From: Tetragonia tetragonoides
Taxonomy: Eukaryota > Streptophyta > Magnoliopsida > Caryophyllales > Aizoaceae
Reading direction: 5' to 3'
DNA: 64,000 nucleotides
Assembly: GCA_038025085.1 (NCBI GenBank)
Contig: CM076154.1
Location: 26,217,501-26,281,500 of the forward strand
The notes beneath the pieces were generated by a model that saw only the letters and a list, made by a program, of their open reading frames with translations, searched no databases and had not been told where the DNA came from. Within the stretch, counting starts at the first letter, position 1, and each line of letters starts with the position of its first letter. The position numbers and the translations under genes were made by a program. This document shows, piece by piece, positions 10,871 through 22,092 of this stretch.

Positions 10871-12237
10871 GCACCATAAATCGACGCCGGACGCGTATGA
10901 GCCTTTTCGAGTGATCGGGAGGTCAACTCGCTCTCGACCGTCGTTTGTGCTGAGCGAAGCTGCCCGCTCAGTGTTCTGCATCCCAGAGAACAGCTAGAGC
11001 ACGCAGCCCATGCCACAGCTGCGCCGAAGGCTCGACGTGGGTGGACGACGTGTTCAGCTTGAGTTGTCCACCCGGCACCCTTGGGAGGATGCCGGACGGA
11101 GATCTCATCTTTTCAGGGTCACGATTGCCATCCGTAGGCATCAAACACAGGAAACCATGCTTCGTCCAAGGCAATTCGCTCTTGGAGCAATCGATGAAAA
11201 GGTCTGTGGGTATGCGATTGACTGCACGAGCAGGAACCCCGCCAACCCAAACGGACCGAGTGCCACTCACACACCTTCACAATTACTGCGCTAAAATCAA
11301 CCTCGACGTACCCTCGAAACTTCATAGCAGCCCCATGGATGTCTGAGGGAGACCCCAACGAGCACAACGCTCGGCGTGAAAATCTCGATGAAGGGACGTT
11401 CGATACCCACTCGCTGGCTAGACAGCTCATCCCGATGGAGATCACATCCATACGACGTTTATACTTTATACCCACCCGTCGGCTAGATGGCTCATCCCGA
11501 AGGAGATCACATCCATCCGACGTTTATACCCACAAACCGGCTAGATAGCTCATCCCGAAGGAGATCACATCCATCCGACGTCGGCTCGCTGGCTCATCCC
11601 GAAGGAGATCACATCTATCCGACGTCCTCTGGATGGCTCGATCCCGAAGGAGATCACATTAATCCGACATTTATATTCACAAGCCAGCTAGATAGCTCAT
11701 CCCGAAGGAGATCACATCCATCCGACGTCGGCTCGCTGGCTCATCCCGAAGGAGATCACATCTATCCGACGCCGTCTGGATGGCTCGATCCCAAAGGAGA
11801 TCACATCAATCCGACATTTATACCCACAAGCCGACTAGATAGCTCATCCCGAAGGAGATCACATCCATCCGATGTCGGCTCGCTGGCTCATCCCGAAGGA
11901 GATCACATCTATCCGACGTCGTCTGGATAGCTCGATCCTGAAGGAGATCACATCCGTCCAACATTTATACCCACATCGTAACCCGTAAGAAATCGTCAAC
12001 CTCGACAGCGCCCGAGTGGACGCGACATGACACAACTCGGTGCATAGTAGGCGCTTCATGCGGCGTCACGTCGCGTCCGTCTCCGGCACCGCCTCCGTCT
12101 CCGGCATAGGGGGCCGAGGTGTCGTGGGTGTCCGGCTATGATGGCGCACGACTTGACACTACTCGGCGCCTGGTAGGCACTTCATGTCGCGTCGCTTGCC
12201 TTCCTTCGCCCACAAGCACTCTCTCAAGAAACTACCC
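10871..12237 (-). other. rDNA 5' external transcribed spacer (probable)
   Basis: This lies directly upstream of the 18S start in transcription direction, so it occupies the ETS. It is GC-rich and has no believable ORF. It contains the tandem repeat block at 11424-11960 and a second GC-rich non-repeated part (11960-12230) with short GACGTCGTG/GCGTCACGTCGCG-like echoes. Assignment rests on position; the transcription start is not proven. Confidence 0.7.
11424..11960 (-). repeat. ETS tandem repeats with 147-bp higher-order unit
   Basis: The core motif GCTCATCCCGAAGGAGATCA plus a variable CATCCATCCGACG-type tail recurs about a dozen times. Three core variants are arranged as a larger period: CTAGATAGCTC starts at 11541, 11688 and 11835, exactly 147 bp apart. 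Plant ETS often carry such subrepeats. Confidence 0.85.
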
Positions 12238-12250
12238 CTTAAAGAGTCTT
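12230..12250 (-). promoter_or_regulatory. Candidate RNA polymerase I start region
   Basis: On the minus strand the sequence CTTTAAGGGGTAG lies at the switch from an AT-rich stretch (12251-12560) to the GC-rich ETS. It only partly resembles the plant Pol I core (TATATAAGGGG type). Position and base composition support it; the weak match does not. Confidence 0.3.
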
Positions 12251-12560
12251 ATAAGGTTTAGTGGTTCTGACAGGAGTAGACATGGACAGTGCATAACTTT
12301 CATACTGGGGTTTTTGAGAGTTTGGATAATTATTTTCCAAAAGTTCCACCTCAAACTTTTCAAGTATATTATTTAGCTACAGAAAAACATATTTTTATTA
12401 TTTTTCACACAAGTTAGCTATTTAATTTAATTATTAATTAAAAAATAGGCTCAAAAATAGGAAATAATATCAGAAAAATTACAAAAAAATTGGGAAATAT
12501 TTTTGAGACCTTACTTTAATATTAGGAATAATTTTGAGACCTCACTCCTCACTCTTGGGG
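12251..12560 (-). other. AT-rich spacer between ETS and the 302-bp repeat array
   Basis: No gene or repeat unit is seen in this stretch of about 300 bp. A strongly AT-rich block just upstream of the transcription start is usual for plant rDNA intergenic spacers. Confidence 0.5.
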
Positions 12561-15500
12561 GGTAGGAAATTCCGGCCCTCTCGCATGCTTTTCGTATTTC
12601 GGCCCTTATATTGGCATCCCGTAAAAACGCAATTACAAGCCTATCATGGACCAAATAACCAATCCTGGGGGCTTCCCATATCCCTTAGGGATATCCCATC
12701 CGATATGGTGTGAAAATATACACCTACAGTCCGGAGCATCTCGGAAGCCAAAAAACGTGGATTATATCCTTTGATTTTCGGCTTCCCGGGGCCCGGGTGT
12801 CATTTTTTCCCAAACATCTCCTAGGGCTCTATTATGGCCCTAGCGGACCCCTGGTGGCCCGGGAGGGTCACCTTGATTCCCGAACTCAAATATCACCCAT
12901 GTCGCCCGTTTTTGGGCCAAAACATTGGCATCGCGTAAAACTGCCCTTACAAGCCTATCAGGGAACCAATAACCGATCCTAGGGGCCTCCCACGTCCCAT
13001 AGGGGTCTCCCGTACGATATGGGCCGAAATTATTAACGTCGAAAACTTTGCAACCGGGGACCCAAAACACGTCCCCTACAGCATTCCCGGGGTCCGGTTG
13101 CCGTTTTCGCCCGAAATTTTTTCGAGGGCTCTATTATGGCCCTAGGGGACCCCTTGTGCCCCGGGAGGGTCACCTTGATTCCCGAACTCAGATATCACGA
13201 ATGTCACCCGTTTTTGGGCCAATACATTGGCATCGCGTAAAACCGCCCTTACAAGCCTATCAGGGACCCAATAACCAACCCTAGGGGCCTCACATGTCCC
13301 ATAGGAGTCTCCTGTATGATATGGGCCGAAATATTAACGTCAAAAACTTTGCGTAAAATGGCCCAGAACACGTCCCCTAGGGCATTCCCTGGGCCCGGTT
13401 GCCGTTTTCGCCCGAAATTTTTTTGGGAATCTATTATGGCCCTAGGGGACCCCCGGTGCTCTGGGAGGGTCACCTTGATTCCCGAACTCAGATATCACGA
13501 ATGTCACCCGTTTTTGGGCCAATACATTGGCATCGCGTAAAACCGCCCTTACAAGCCTATCAGGGACCCAATAACCAACCCTAGGGGCCTCCCATGTCCC
13601 ATAGGAGTCTCCTGTACGATATGGGCCGAAATATTAACGTCAAAAACATTGCGTAAAATGGCCCAGAACACGTCCCCTAGAGCATTCCCGGGGCCCGGTT
13701 GCCGTTTTCTCCTGAAATGTTTTCGTGGACTCTATTATGGCCCTAGGGGACCCCCAGTGCCCCGGGAGGGTCACCTTGATTCCCGAACTCAGATATCACC
13801 CATGTCGTCCGTTTTTGGGCCAAAACATTGGCATCGCGTAAAACTGCCCTTACAAGCCTACCAGGGACCCAATAACCGACCCTAGGGGCCTCCCACGTCC
13901 CATAGGGGTCTCTCGTACGATATGGGCCGAAAATATTAACGTCGAAAACTTTGCGTAAAATGGCCCAGAACACGTCCCCTAGAGCATTCCCGGGGCCCGG
14001 TTGCCGTTTTCGCCCAAAATTTTTTCGGGGACTCTATTATGGACCTAGGGGACCCCCGGTGCTCTGGGAGGGTCACCTTGATTCCCGAACTCAGATATCA
14101 CGAATGTCGCCCGTTTTTGGGCCAATACATTGGCATCGCGTAAAACCGCCCTTACAAGCCTATCAGGGACCCAATAACCGACCCTAGGGGCCTCCCATGT
14201 CCCATAGGGGTCTCCTGTACGATATGGGCCGAAATATTAACGTCAAAAACTTTGCGTAAAATGGCCCAGAACACGTCCCCTAGAGCATTCCCGGGGCCCG
14301 GTTGCCGTTTTCGCCCGAAATGTTTTTGTGGACTCTATTATGGCCCTAGGGGACCCCCAGTGCCCCGAGAGGGTCACCTTGATTCCCGAACTCAGATACC
14401 ACCCATGTCGCCCGTTTTTGGGCCAAAACATTGGCATCGCGTAAAATTGCCCTTACAAGCCTATCAGGGACCCAATAACCCACCCTAGGGGCCTCCCACG
14501 TCCCATAGGGGTCTCCCGTACGATATGGGCCGAAAATATTAACGTCGAAAACTTTGCGTAAAATGGCCCAGAACACGTCCCCTAGAGCATTCCCGGGGCC
14601 TGGTTGCCGTTTTCGCCCGAAATTTTTTCGGGGACTCTATTGTGGCCCTAGGGGACCCCCGGTGCTCTGGGAGGGTAACCTTGATCCCCGAACTAAGATA
14701 TCACCCATGTCGCCCGTTTTTGGGCCAAAACATTGGCATCGCGTAAAACCGCCCTTACAACCCTATCAGGGACCCAATAACCGACCCTAGGGGTCTCCCA
14801 CGTCCCATAGGGGTCTCCCTTACGATATGGGCCGAAATTATTAACGCCGAAAACTTTGCGTAAAATGGCCCAGAACACGTCCCCTAGAGCATTCCCGGAG
14901 CCCGGTTGCCGTTTTCGCTCGAAATTTTTTCGGGGACTCTATTATGTCCCTAGGGGACCCCCGGTGCCCCGGGAGGGGCACCTTGATTCCCGAACTCAGA
15001 TATTACCCATGTCCCCCTTTTTTGGGCCAAAACATTGGCATCGCGTAAAACCGCCCTTACAAGCCTATCATGGACCCAATAACCGACCCTAGGGGCCTTC
15101 CACGTCCCATAGGGGTCTCCCGTACGATATTGGCCGAAAATATTAATGTCGAAAACTTTGTGTAAAATGGCCCAGAACACGTCCCCTAGAACATTTCCGG
15201 GGCCCAGTTGCCGTTTTCGCTCGAAATATTTTCGGGCACTCTACTAAGGCCCTAGGGGACCCCCGGTGCCCCGGGAGGGTCACCTTGATTCACGAACTCA
15301 GATATCACGAATGTCGCCCGTTTTTGGGCCAAAACATTGGCATCGCGTAAAACCGCCCTTACAAGCCTATCAGGGACCCAATAACCGACCCTAGGGGCCT
15401 CCCATGTCCTATAGGGGCCTTCCATACGATACGGGCCGAAAATATTAACGTCGAAAACTTTGCGTAAAATGGCTCAGAACACGTCCCCTAGAGCATTCCT

Positions 15501-16204
15501 GGGGCCCGGTTGCCGTTTTCGCCCGAAATGTTTTCGTGGACTCTATTATGGCCCTAGGGGACCCCCAGTGCCCCGGGAGGGTCACCTTGATTCCCGAACT
15601 CAGATATCACCCATGTCGCCCGTTTTTGGGCCAAAACATTGGCATCGCGTAAAACTGCCCTTACAAACCTATCAGGGACCCAATAACCTACCCTACGGGC
15701 CTCCCACGTCCCATAGGGGTCTCCCGTACGATATGGGCCGAAAATATTAACATCGAAAACTTTGCGTAAAATGGCCCAGAACACGTCCCCTAGAGCATTC
15801 CCGGGGCCCGGTTGCCGTTTTCGCCCGAAATTTTTTCGGGGACTCTATTATGGCCCTAGGGGACCCCCGGTGCTCTGGGAGGGTCACCTTGATTCCCGAA
15901 CTCAGATATCACGAATGTCGCCCGTTTTTGGGCCAATACATTGGCATCGCGTAAAACCGCCCTTACAAGCCTATCAGGGACCCAATAACCGACCCTAGGG
16001 GCCTCCCATGTCCCATAGGGGTCTCCTGTACGATATGGGCCGAAATATTAACGTCAAAAACTTTGCGTAAAATGGCCCAGAACACGTCCCCTAGAGCATT
16101 CCCGCGGTCCGGTTGCCGTTTTCGCCCGAAAATTTTTCGGGGACTCTATTATGGCCCTAGGGGTTCCCCGGTGCCCCGGGAGGGGAACCTTGATTCCCGA
16201 ACTC
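12561..16204. repeat. GC-rich tandem repeat array, ~302 bp unit, about 12 copies
   Basis: The phrase GGCATCGCGTAAAA recurs at 12927, 13229, 13529, 13830, 14132, 14433, 14735, 15037, 15339, 15641 and 15943, that is, every 300-302 bp. A diverged first copy has GGCATCCCG near 12613 and a partial last copy ends at 16204. Two variants are visible: one with CACGAATGTC and AATACATT, the other with CACCCATGTC and AAAACATT. They alternate in places, which suggests a ~603-bp dimer history. Each unit holds CCCTAGGGG and CCCGGGGCCCGG palindromes. The array sits where the non-transcribed spacer repeats of an rDNA unit would lie. ORFs of about 78 codons in both strands of each unit are by-products of its composition. 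Confidence 0.93.
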
Positions 16205-16532
16205 GTATCCTTAAAACACACGATATTAACCTTATACTTCTCTAAAATCTCCACTAACTCTAGACTTCTTCCAGTGAGTATCCCTATGTTCCATGTTGCA
16301 AACCGCAATCTATATGCATCCACTTTGCCTCTCTGAGACCCATAGCTCACCAAAGGACTAGCCCTAGGCGTACCAACAAAAAACGACGTCGCCATAACAA
16401 CAATAATAAAAGGTCAAGCAGTTAACTCAAACAACTAAAAACCCATGCAACTAAAAGCGATATCACACCATAAACAAAACCTAAGGCTGCAAACAAAAAT
16501 TGCAAATAATAATAATAATTTAATAAGACTGA

Positions 16533-16605
<73 letters not shown>

Positions 16606-17300
16606 TCAGAAGAGTATAATAACAAATAGACAAAAGAGATAATAAAGACACTATAAAAGATCAAGACACGTAATACTAACACATAAGGCCCACAAAGTCC
16701 ACAACAATAAATTATAAAAAGGGAGGAGTGAGTCTGGACTCAAGATAAACAACACACACAGGTAACACAATTAAAAAAAAGAGTAATGTACAGCTAAGTC
16801 ACTAACAGGTAATAAATTAAGCAATACAAAAGAAACACCACTCTAATAAAATACTACTACACTAAAAGCCAAAAGGTGAAGGAAAGTACACCTAGAAAGC
16901 TAAAAAGTCAAACTGAAAAGGAAATCACAAAGCAAAAGCTCGGAAAACCACGGACACACAATAACGTTTCGGGAGGGGGGCTAATAACCGATGGGCAGTA
17001 GACAGAAGGACCGCAAATGACTTGGGGTGTGAGCCACTAGTGCTTACCACGGTGGCTTTTACCTAAACTACGGTGAGAATTGCCCCGCCCTTAACGTCTC
17101 GTTCGAGTTTCCCAAACCAGCAAACAGAGTAGGCAGTGCGGTGGTGTGTGGAGTGCTTCTAGCCCTCACCGGTGCTGACACCAGTCGATCCAGACGGTGG
17201 AGGTCTAAGGGAATGGCAGGTAAACGTTGAGAAAACACCAACCCACTACCTAATCTACCAACGAGTTGTTCGGAGAGAAAAATTATCTCACAGACCCCAA
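16201..17300 (-). mobile_element. RTE-type LINE, 5' end only (5' UTR and start of endonuclease)
   Basis: An ORF starts at 16395 on the minus strand and reads RLRFATWNIGILTGRSLELV, then EILEKYKVNIVCF. This is the beginning of the apurinic-like endonuclease domain of plant RTE LINEs (family consensus FATWNIGTLTGKSLELVD). The match stops after about 65 residues where the 302-bp array begins. The region 16396-17300 lies upstream and includes a GC-rich stretch (17030-17230) that looks like the element's 5' UTR; its outer limit is uncertain. LINEs usually lose their 5' end, not the 3' end, so this piece was cut by a rearrangement rather than by incomplete reverse transcription. Confidence 0.65.
16533..16603. 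repeat. (ACT)n/(AAT)n compound microsatellite
   Basis: A run of ACT triplets changes into AAT triplets. It lies in the presumed 5' UTR of the RTE LINE. Confidence 0.95.
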
Positions 17301-17413
17301 AAAACAGCGCTTTACCGACCTGGTCACTGGTCACTGGGTCAGTGGGTCGGCGGTCACCGACCTAAATTGGGTGGTTGGCGATCACCGACCTAAGGGCGCG
17401 AAAATTTGTGCTA

Positions 17414-17416
<3 letters not shown>

Positions 17417-17465
<49 letters not shown>
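17417..17465. repeat. (GA)n microsatellite
   Basis: An uninterrupted GA dinucleotide run of about 49 bp lies between the LINE remnant and the pogo-like element. Confidence 0.95.
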
Positions 17466-17467
<2 letters not shown>

Positions 17468-17727
17468 CAATAATCAACTACACATGCTGAGAATAAAGGA
17501 AAATTACCCAGTGAATAAACCACCCATATGATGTGGGAAATGTTAATTGATCACTTTTTGGTGTTTTGTTTATAAAACTTAAGATCATTTATTGAAATTT
17601 CAATACCCAATTATATTTTGTTGTCCACATGGGTAGTCTACCTGGTGGGTAAACTAGGCATTGTCTGAGAGTAAGGGACCTTCACAGCAATTTCAAAGCA
17701 TCGGGAAAATTAATGCAGCCATATATA

Positions 17728-18400
17728 CAGTAAAACCTCTATAAATTAATAATATTGGGACCATGAGATTTTATTAATTTAAAGAAATATTAATTAATCC
17801 ATAAATTAATAATTTATTATTTTGAAGAGAGCAACTACTCAAGAAAGCATTCATGAACTTGTGACAATATATGATGGTCTCAGTTACCGTAATAATATGG
17901 ATATCAATCCCCTATTAGATTACCCGGGTGAAAATGATACATCTTAGAGTCCAAAATTTAGAAGAAATTGTACCTATCGTAATTAAAATCCAATTGAAGA
18001 TGAAACTCATGAAGGTGATACAATACATATGAAACTACTTATGCAAAAAGATCATTCACAATTCTTCACAAATGTTTGTTGCGGTATGAGAATACAACAC
18101 ATACCAAAACTTTTGCATGTAATTAGGAAATTTAAATATGAGTTACAACTACATTTAAGTTTAAACCAAAGAATTATGTTTCACTAAATTGTTCTAGTGA
18201 TATTTGCAATTTTTAGAGAATTATTAATTTATAATATTAAATGGACCTTAACTTTAGATAAGGGTTTTCCAAAAAGTTGTTATCTTATTTTTTTATCGAA
18301 ATTATTAATTTAAGTTCTAGGCCCGAGTCGGGATCGGGAAATTATATTATCTTAGAGAGATTATTAATTTATCGAGTATTAATTTATGGAGGTTCTACTG
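17728..18400. mobile_element. Emigrant/Lemi1-like pogo (Tc1-mariner) element, internally deleted
   Basis: The left end is CAGTAAAACCTCTATAAATT and the right end is its inverted match, ending AATTTATGGAGGTTCTACTG. TA dinucleotides flank both sides, as expected for target duplication. These termini are those known for the Emigrant MITE and its pogo-like partner Lemi1. At 673 bp it is too short for a full transposase. The interior (about 17826-18180) still translates in pieces to DINPLLDYPGENDT and similar, like the C-terminus of plant pogo transposases. It is therefore a non-autonomous deletion derivative. It lies 138 bp past the stop codon of the L6 gene, perhaps in its 3' UTR. Confidence 0.88.
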
Positions 18401-18538
18401 TATATGTAAAGGAATCAGCCAGCCACTGACATAGCAAATTGCTTTTTCTGTCAGTTGAGTACATTGCTAAATTCTAAATCTCAAGCAGGTGAAACTCGTG
18501 AAAGAGGGTAAAAGACAAGCAACGAAAAACAATGTTCC

Positions 18539-21467
18539 TCATTTCTTCTTTCCGGCCTTGCCTTCTTTTCGACGTACAATTTCGTCAGCATATCTTATAC
18601 CCTTGCCCTTGTATGGCTCTGGGGGTCTCCAACTCCTGATTGATGCAGCAAACTGGCCGACAGCAGACTTATCATATCCGCTTACAATTACTCTGGTGTT
18701 CTCTTCTACCTTGACCTTCAGGTCATCTGGGACCATCATTCTCACTGGATGAGAAAACCCAAGACTGAGTACCAGATCTTTCCCTTCCACCATTGCACGA
18801 TATCCCACACCAACCAACTGAAGTCTCTTCTCAAATCCCTTTGATACACCAATCACCATGTTGTCTGTAAGGGTCCTGAGTAATACCAAAATGAACAGCC
18901 ACAAAACATCAACAGATTCAAAAATGTTCCGAAATAGAAACAATTAGCATCTACCAGCATTCATCTCTATGTTAGTAGTCCATTTCACTTACACCACAAA
19001 AGGGTGGCATTCGAACCCTTTTGGTAGTACATAGAATCCATATGGGACAACCACTTGGACTAGCAAAAAAAGAATCCATATGGGACAACTCATTCTATCA
19101 AAAGAATGAGCCTGCTTGTTTGAGATCTTACTTGTCTGTATGTATTCCTGGCTGATAATTTTGTTAACCCTATCTTACAAACTTGAGAGAAACCTACATT
19201 TCTGGTCATTGTCAATCTGATATGTCATGTTGGCTAAAAACGGAAGCCGAAAATTTCATTAAGGTGTGTTCTGATATTTAAGAACTAAATTATGCCAGAG
19301 TTCTCAATTATCAACTATTTTCTTTTTGCTTTTTAATCCAATTTTGCTATCAGATAAGGAAATTGAATCTTTTCTTCATAAGTAATGGTCATATCATTAA
19401 AAAATAAAAATAATACATTTACAACATGTGTAGTTTCCTCAACAGGTGAAGAGTATTCCAAGACAAGAATAATTGAGCAGATTATTTCAAATTATATTTC
19501 GGCCTAAAGCTTAACTGCTCACCAAGCCTAATAAGTTTAGAACTGCGATTCAGAGCTTTTTCAAAATGTTTCCTCTTGGACGTTCTGGTGATATAATCTC
19601 CCCCTAGAATGTTGCAAGTACTTTGTACTTCAACGTCTACAGACTACAAGTATCTTTCTCATTTGCCCTTTTCTTACCCACCAAAACATACCTTAAAGTA
19701 GTAAAAAAGAGCAGCAAAAGGAGGCCTTAATGCCAGTAGAAATTCAATCAAGAGTGTCATTAGTGCAAGCTATGTTAATATCATATTCAAGAATCTTGAA
19801 AAAAATTAAGAAAATTTTAGCATAAAGAGGATAAAACTGACCTCCTCAAAAAAAATAAAGGAATAAGAATTGACAGATACGTGAGGGAATCACAGTCCGT
19901 CCATACTACCAAAACTATCACATATTTCAGGGTTCAGGATTTTAGAAGGGACACAACAAATCTAGCAAAATGGTGAGAAAATTGCAACATAGAGGCACGG
20001 AAGAGAACCACAAACCCACAACCTATCTAAACTACCAAATGAAGGCCTCACCATTCAAGGAGAGACTGCTTGACAGTTGCACTTTCTAGAAAGATGTTCA
20101 CCAAAGAGATATATTGGCGGGAACGATTGTTTTTAATTCCGACGATATTTTGTCAGAAAATCTGCTATGTTAGTAACATGGCATGAAAAGCTTTCAGAAG
20201 GTGGTTCTTAGTTCCAACCCACTTACAATAGGTGGGTAGCTTTGTTAAAGGATATTTGTGTTGGAATTTTTATCTCAAAAAAATAAATAGGTAGTTCTTA
20301 GTTCCACAGTTCACAAATGGTTCAAATGATTGATACGGAATTGTTCCAAGGATGTGAACAAAAGACAGAAGCAACCATTTTCGGGGGCGGAACTCATCTC
20401 AGTGACAATGGTGTTGGGAAGGAAAGATATTAAACCAGCAGGAAATCGTTTTATTTTCTTTTTGCTAATCATTTGATCTAGTAATCATCTTAGGAAGGGA
20501 GGCAGGAGTGCGCAGTGTTTTTATTCGACAAAAAGAAAAGTTCCCCGAGATATAATTGTTCAGATGTAACTTCGACAAGCAAGAACCATTTTCGTTTGGT
20601 TGTTTCTTTCTGTCTCTTCTTCTCCAAAAATCAAGTAGGAGAACTACTGAAGAATGTGCAAGAGATAGGAAATGTGAACTTTGAAGATCCAGAAGAAGGA
20701 TATTGCCAACACCCAACAGTAGGCGGCCATAACAGAAATCAGGTTTCAAAGAAGAACCATAACTAAATCTATTCGACCTTTCCTGCTAAAAATGGTAGGA
20801 ACCAGATTCATCTGCTTTTCAAGCCACGTATAAGTTAGTGAAAATGGAAAGCTCATATTAATAACAATGAAATCTTTTTGCTTTACCCATATAATGGGTG
20901 ACGTAATATATGGCCCGCTTCTATATTTTCCTCTTTTCCACTGAACTGAATAATGTCTTTAATCAGATAATGGGATATGGTAGTTTCACATGAACTATGC
21001 TACAACTAGCAGACTTCTAAATCTCGATTCTCTAGTTAAGCAAATGAGTTTAACCCACTTTAATGTACCTGAAAAGTCCATGCATTTGATTCGCTCTTCT
21101 TGTTTCTATTGCCTTTCTCACTCTTAGAGCTCCAGATTCTTCTCTCACAAGTAGTACTTCTCTTGGATAAGTAACTGAAAGTTCGCCAAGAGGACCTTTT
21201 ACTTTCAGATCCTGTCCTTCCATTGTAATTGCCACATTAGATGGCACTGCAATTGGCTGCTTTCCTATTCTTGATTCTTTGCATTCAACGTTCTTCCTCG
21301 AGAAACCAATATGAGTGACAGGAACACCAACATGCAAGCCATTCTTCTTACCAAGAAACACAGATTTCAAATGGCTGAGACACAAAGAACAGTAAATCAG
21401 TGTAACACTTAATATTTTACTTGCCAAGCACTGACATGATGAAGACAGAGAGAGAAGATGACATCAT
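18539..21467 (-). CDS. RPL6: Plastid 50S ribosomal protein L6 (uL6c), nuclear gene
   Basis: This encodes the bacterial-type L6 protein of the chloroplast large subunit, which lies near the peptidyl-transferase/GTPase region. Exon 3 (18539-18875) and exon 2 (21069-21374) join in frame through a 2193-bp GT-AG intron to give [20 protein letters not shown]. Further markers are [49 protein letters not shown] and the C-terminal [18 protein letters not shown] followed by [11 protein letters not shown] and TGA. All agree with plant plastid L6. The N-terminal part [16 protein letters not shown] looks like the end of a transit peptide. Exon 1 is uncertain. An ATG at 21467 ([10 protein letters not shown]) can be spliced in phase, using a donor at about 21435 (61-bp intron) or at 21420 (only 46 bp, too short for a plant intron). 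The mature part is intact, so I expect a working gene. Confidence 0.9.
18876..21068 (-). other. Large intron of the plastid L6 gene
   Basis: On the minus strand the intron starts GTACATTA after CTTTTCAG and ends in TTACTCAG before GACCCTTACAG. It is AT-rich. I see no gene and no complete transposon in it. The small ORFs inside it look random. Confidence 0.85.
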
Positions 21468-21916
21468 GTTCCACACTAAATCTGCTCACTGGAGGTAACA
21501 TGTAGAAAAGGCAGCCAAGAAACCGCCTCGGTTATTTTTGTTTTTTGCATAAAAGGATTATATTAATGAAATCATAAAAACAGACAGGGAGGATAAGCTG
21601 TCCTCACATACCATTACAATTAAAAAATTAGCCCAGTTTTGCCGGAAATCGCATAACTGCTAGTATAGGCGCATAAACCTCACATAATGGCTGGTCTGCT
21701 TGCTATATGCCCTCCCACAACCTGATCCGAAAAAAATTTACCAACATCTGAAGAAAAAGAAGACACCTGAACTCCAACGGACAGGCAAGAGTGACAGCTC
21801 GAGTACTATGGACATTCCACTAATTTAGATGTATCCCATAAGTATTCCTAATAAACTGCAAAATCCCATCCGTCTCAAAGGGGAATGTCTATAACGACTT
21901 CTGGCTAGAGCCCTAG
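21468..21916. other. Upstream region of the L6 gene
   Basis: No gene is supported here. The part after about 21530 resembles the 3' UTR of an L1 LINE on the minus strand (run of T on the plus strand, then AAAGGATTATATTAATGAAA-like sequence), but the evidence is weak. The promoter of the L6 gene should lie in this stretch. Confidence 0.4.
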
Positions 21917-22092
21917 TTTTTTTTTTTTCTCTATACATAACATGGGTATCCATGTTTTGCTTGACTAATCCCATGGCCCCTGAGCCCCTCAGTTAACGAC
22001 CAGGAGAACTTCCAGCGGTCCTGAAGGGACTCGAACTTGGGACCTCTGAAATAAATCTCAGAGCTCTTACCAGCTACCCCCTCAGGGTAGAC
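21917..22092 (-). mobile_element. tRNA-derived SINE, copy 1
   Basis: On the minus strand an A-box-like TAGCTGGTAAGAGC (about 22071-22086) is followed by a B-box-like AGTTCGAGTCC (about 22028-22038), as in Pol III-driven SINEs. The body continues for about 110 bp and ends in a poly(A) tail, seen as a T run at 21917-21928. A second copy of the same family lies at 23722-23856. Confidence 0.75.

Noticed and set aside
10766..11475. ORFs across the 18S start and ETS on both strands.
   Set aside because: They overlap rRNA and spacer sequence. Open frames in GC-rich rDNA are common and carry no domain.
11424..11960. Short regularly spaced repeats that could be mistaken for a CRISPR array.
   Set aside because: The spacers are themselves repeats, the region is plant rDNA, and no cas gene is present.
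12104..12115. CATAGGGGGCC, which resembles a plant Pol I start on the plus strand.
   Set aside because: The orientation is opposite to the 18S fragment and the flanks are GC-rich on both sides.
12710..16245. Regularly repeated ORFs of 60-96 codons on both strands (PRAFPGPGCRFRPK-type).
   Set aside because: They are produced by a GC-rich 302-bp tandem unit, lack conserved ends across units and resemble no protein family.
18489..18752. Plus-strand ORF opposite the last exon of the L6 gene.
   Set aside because: It is the complement of a conserved coding exon and has no similarity of its own.
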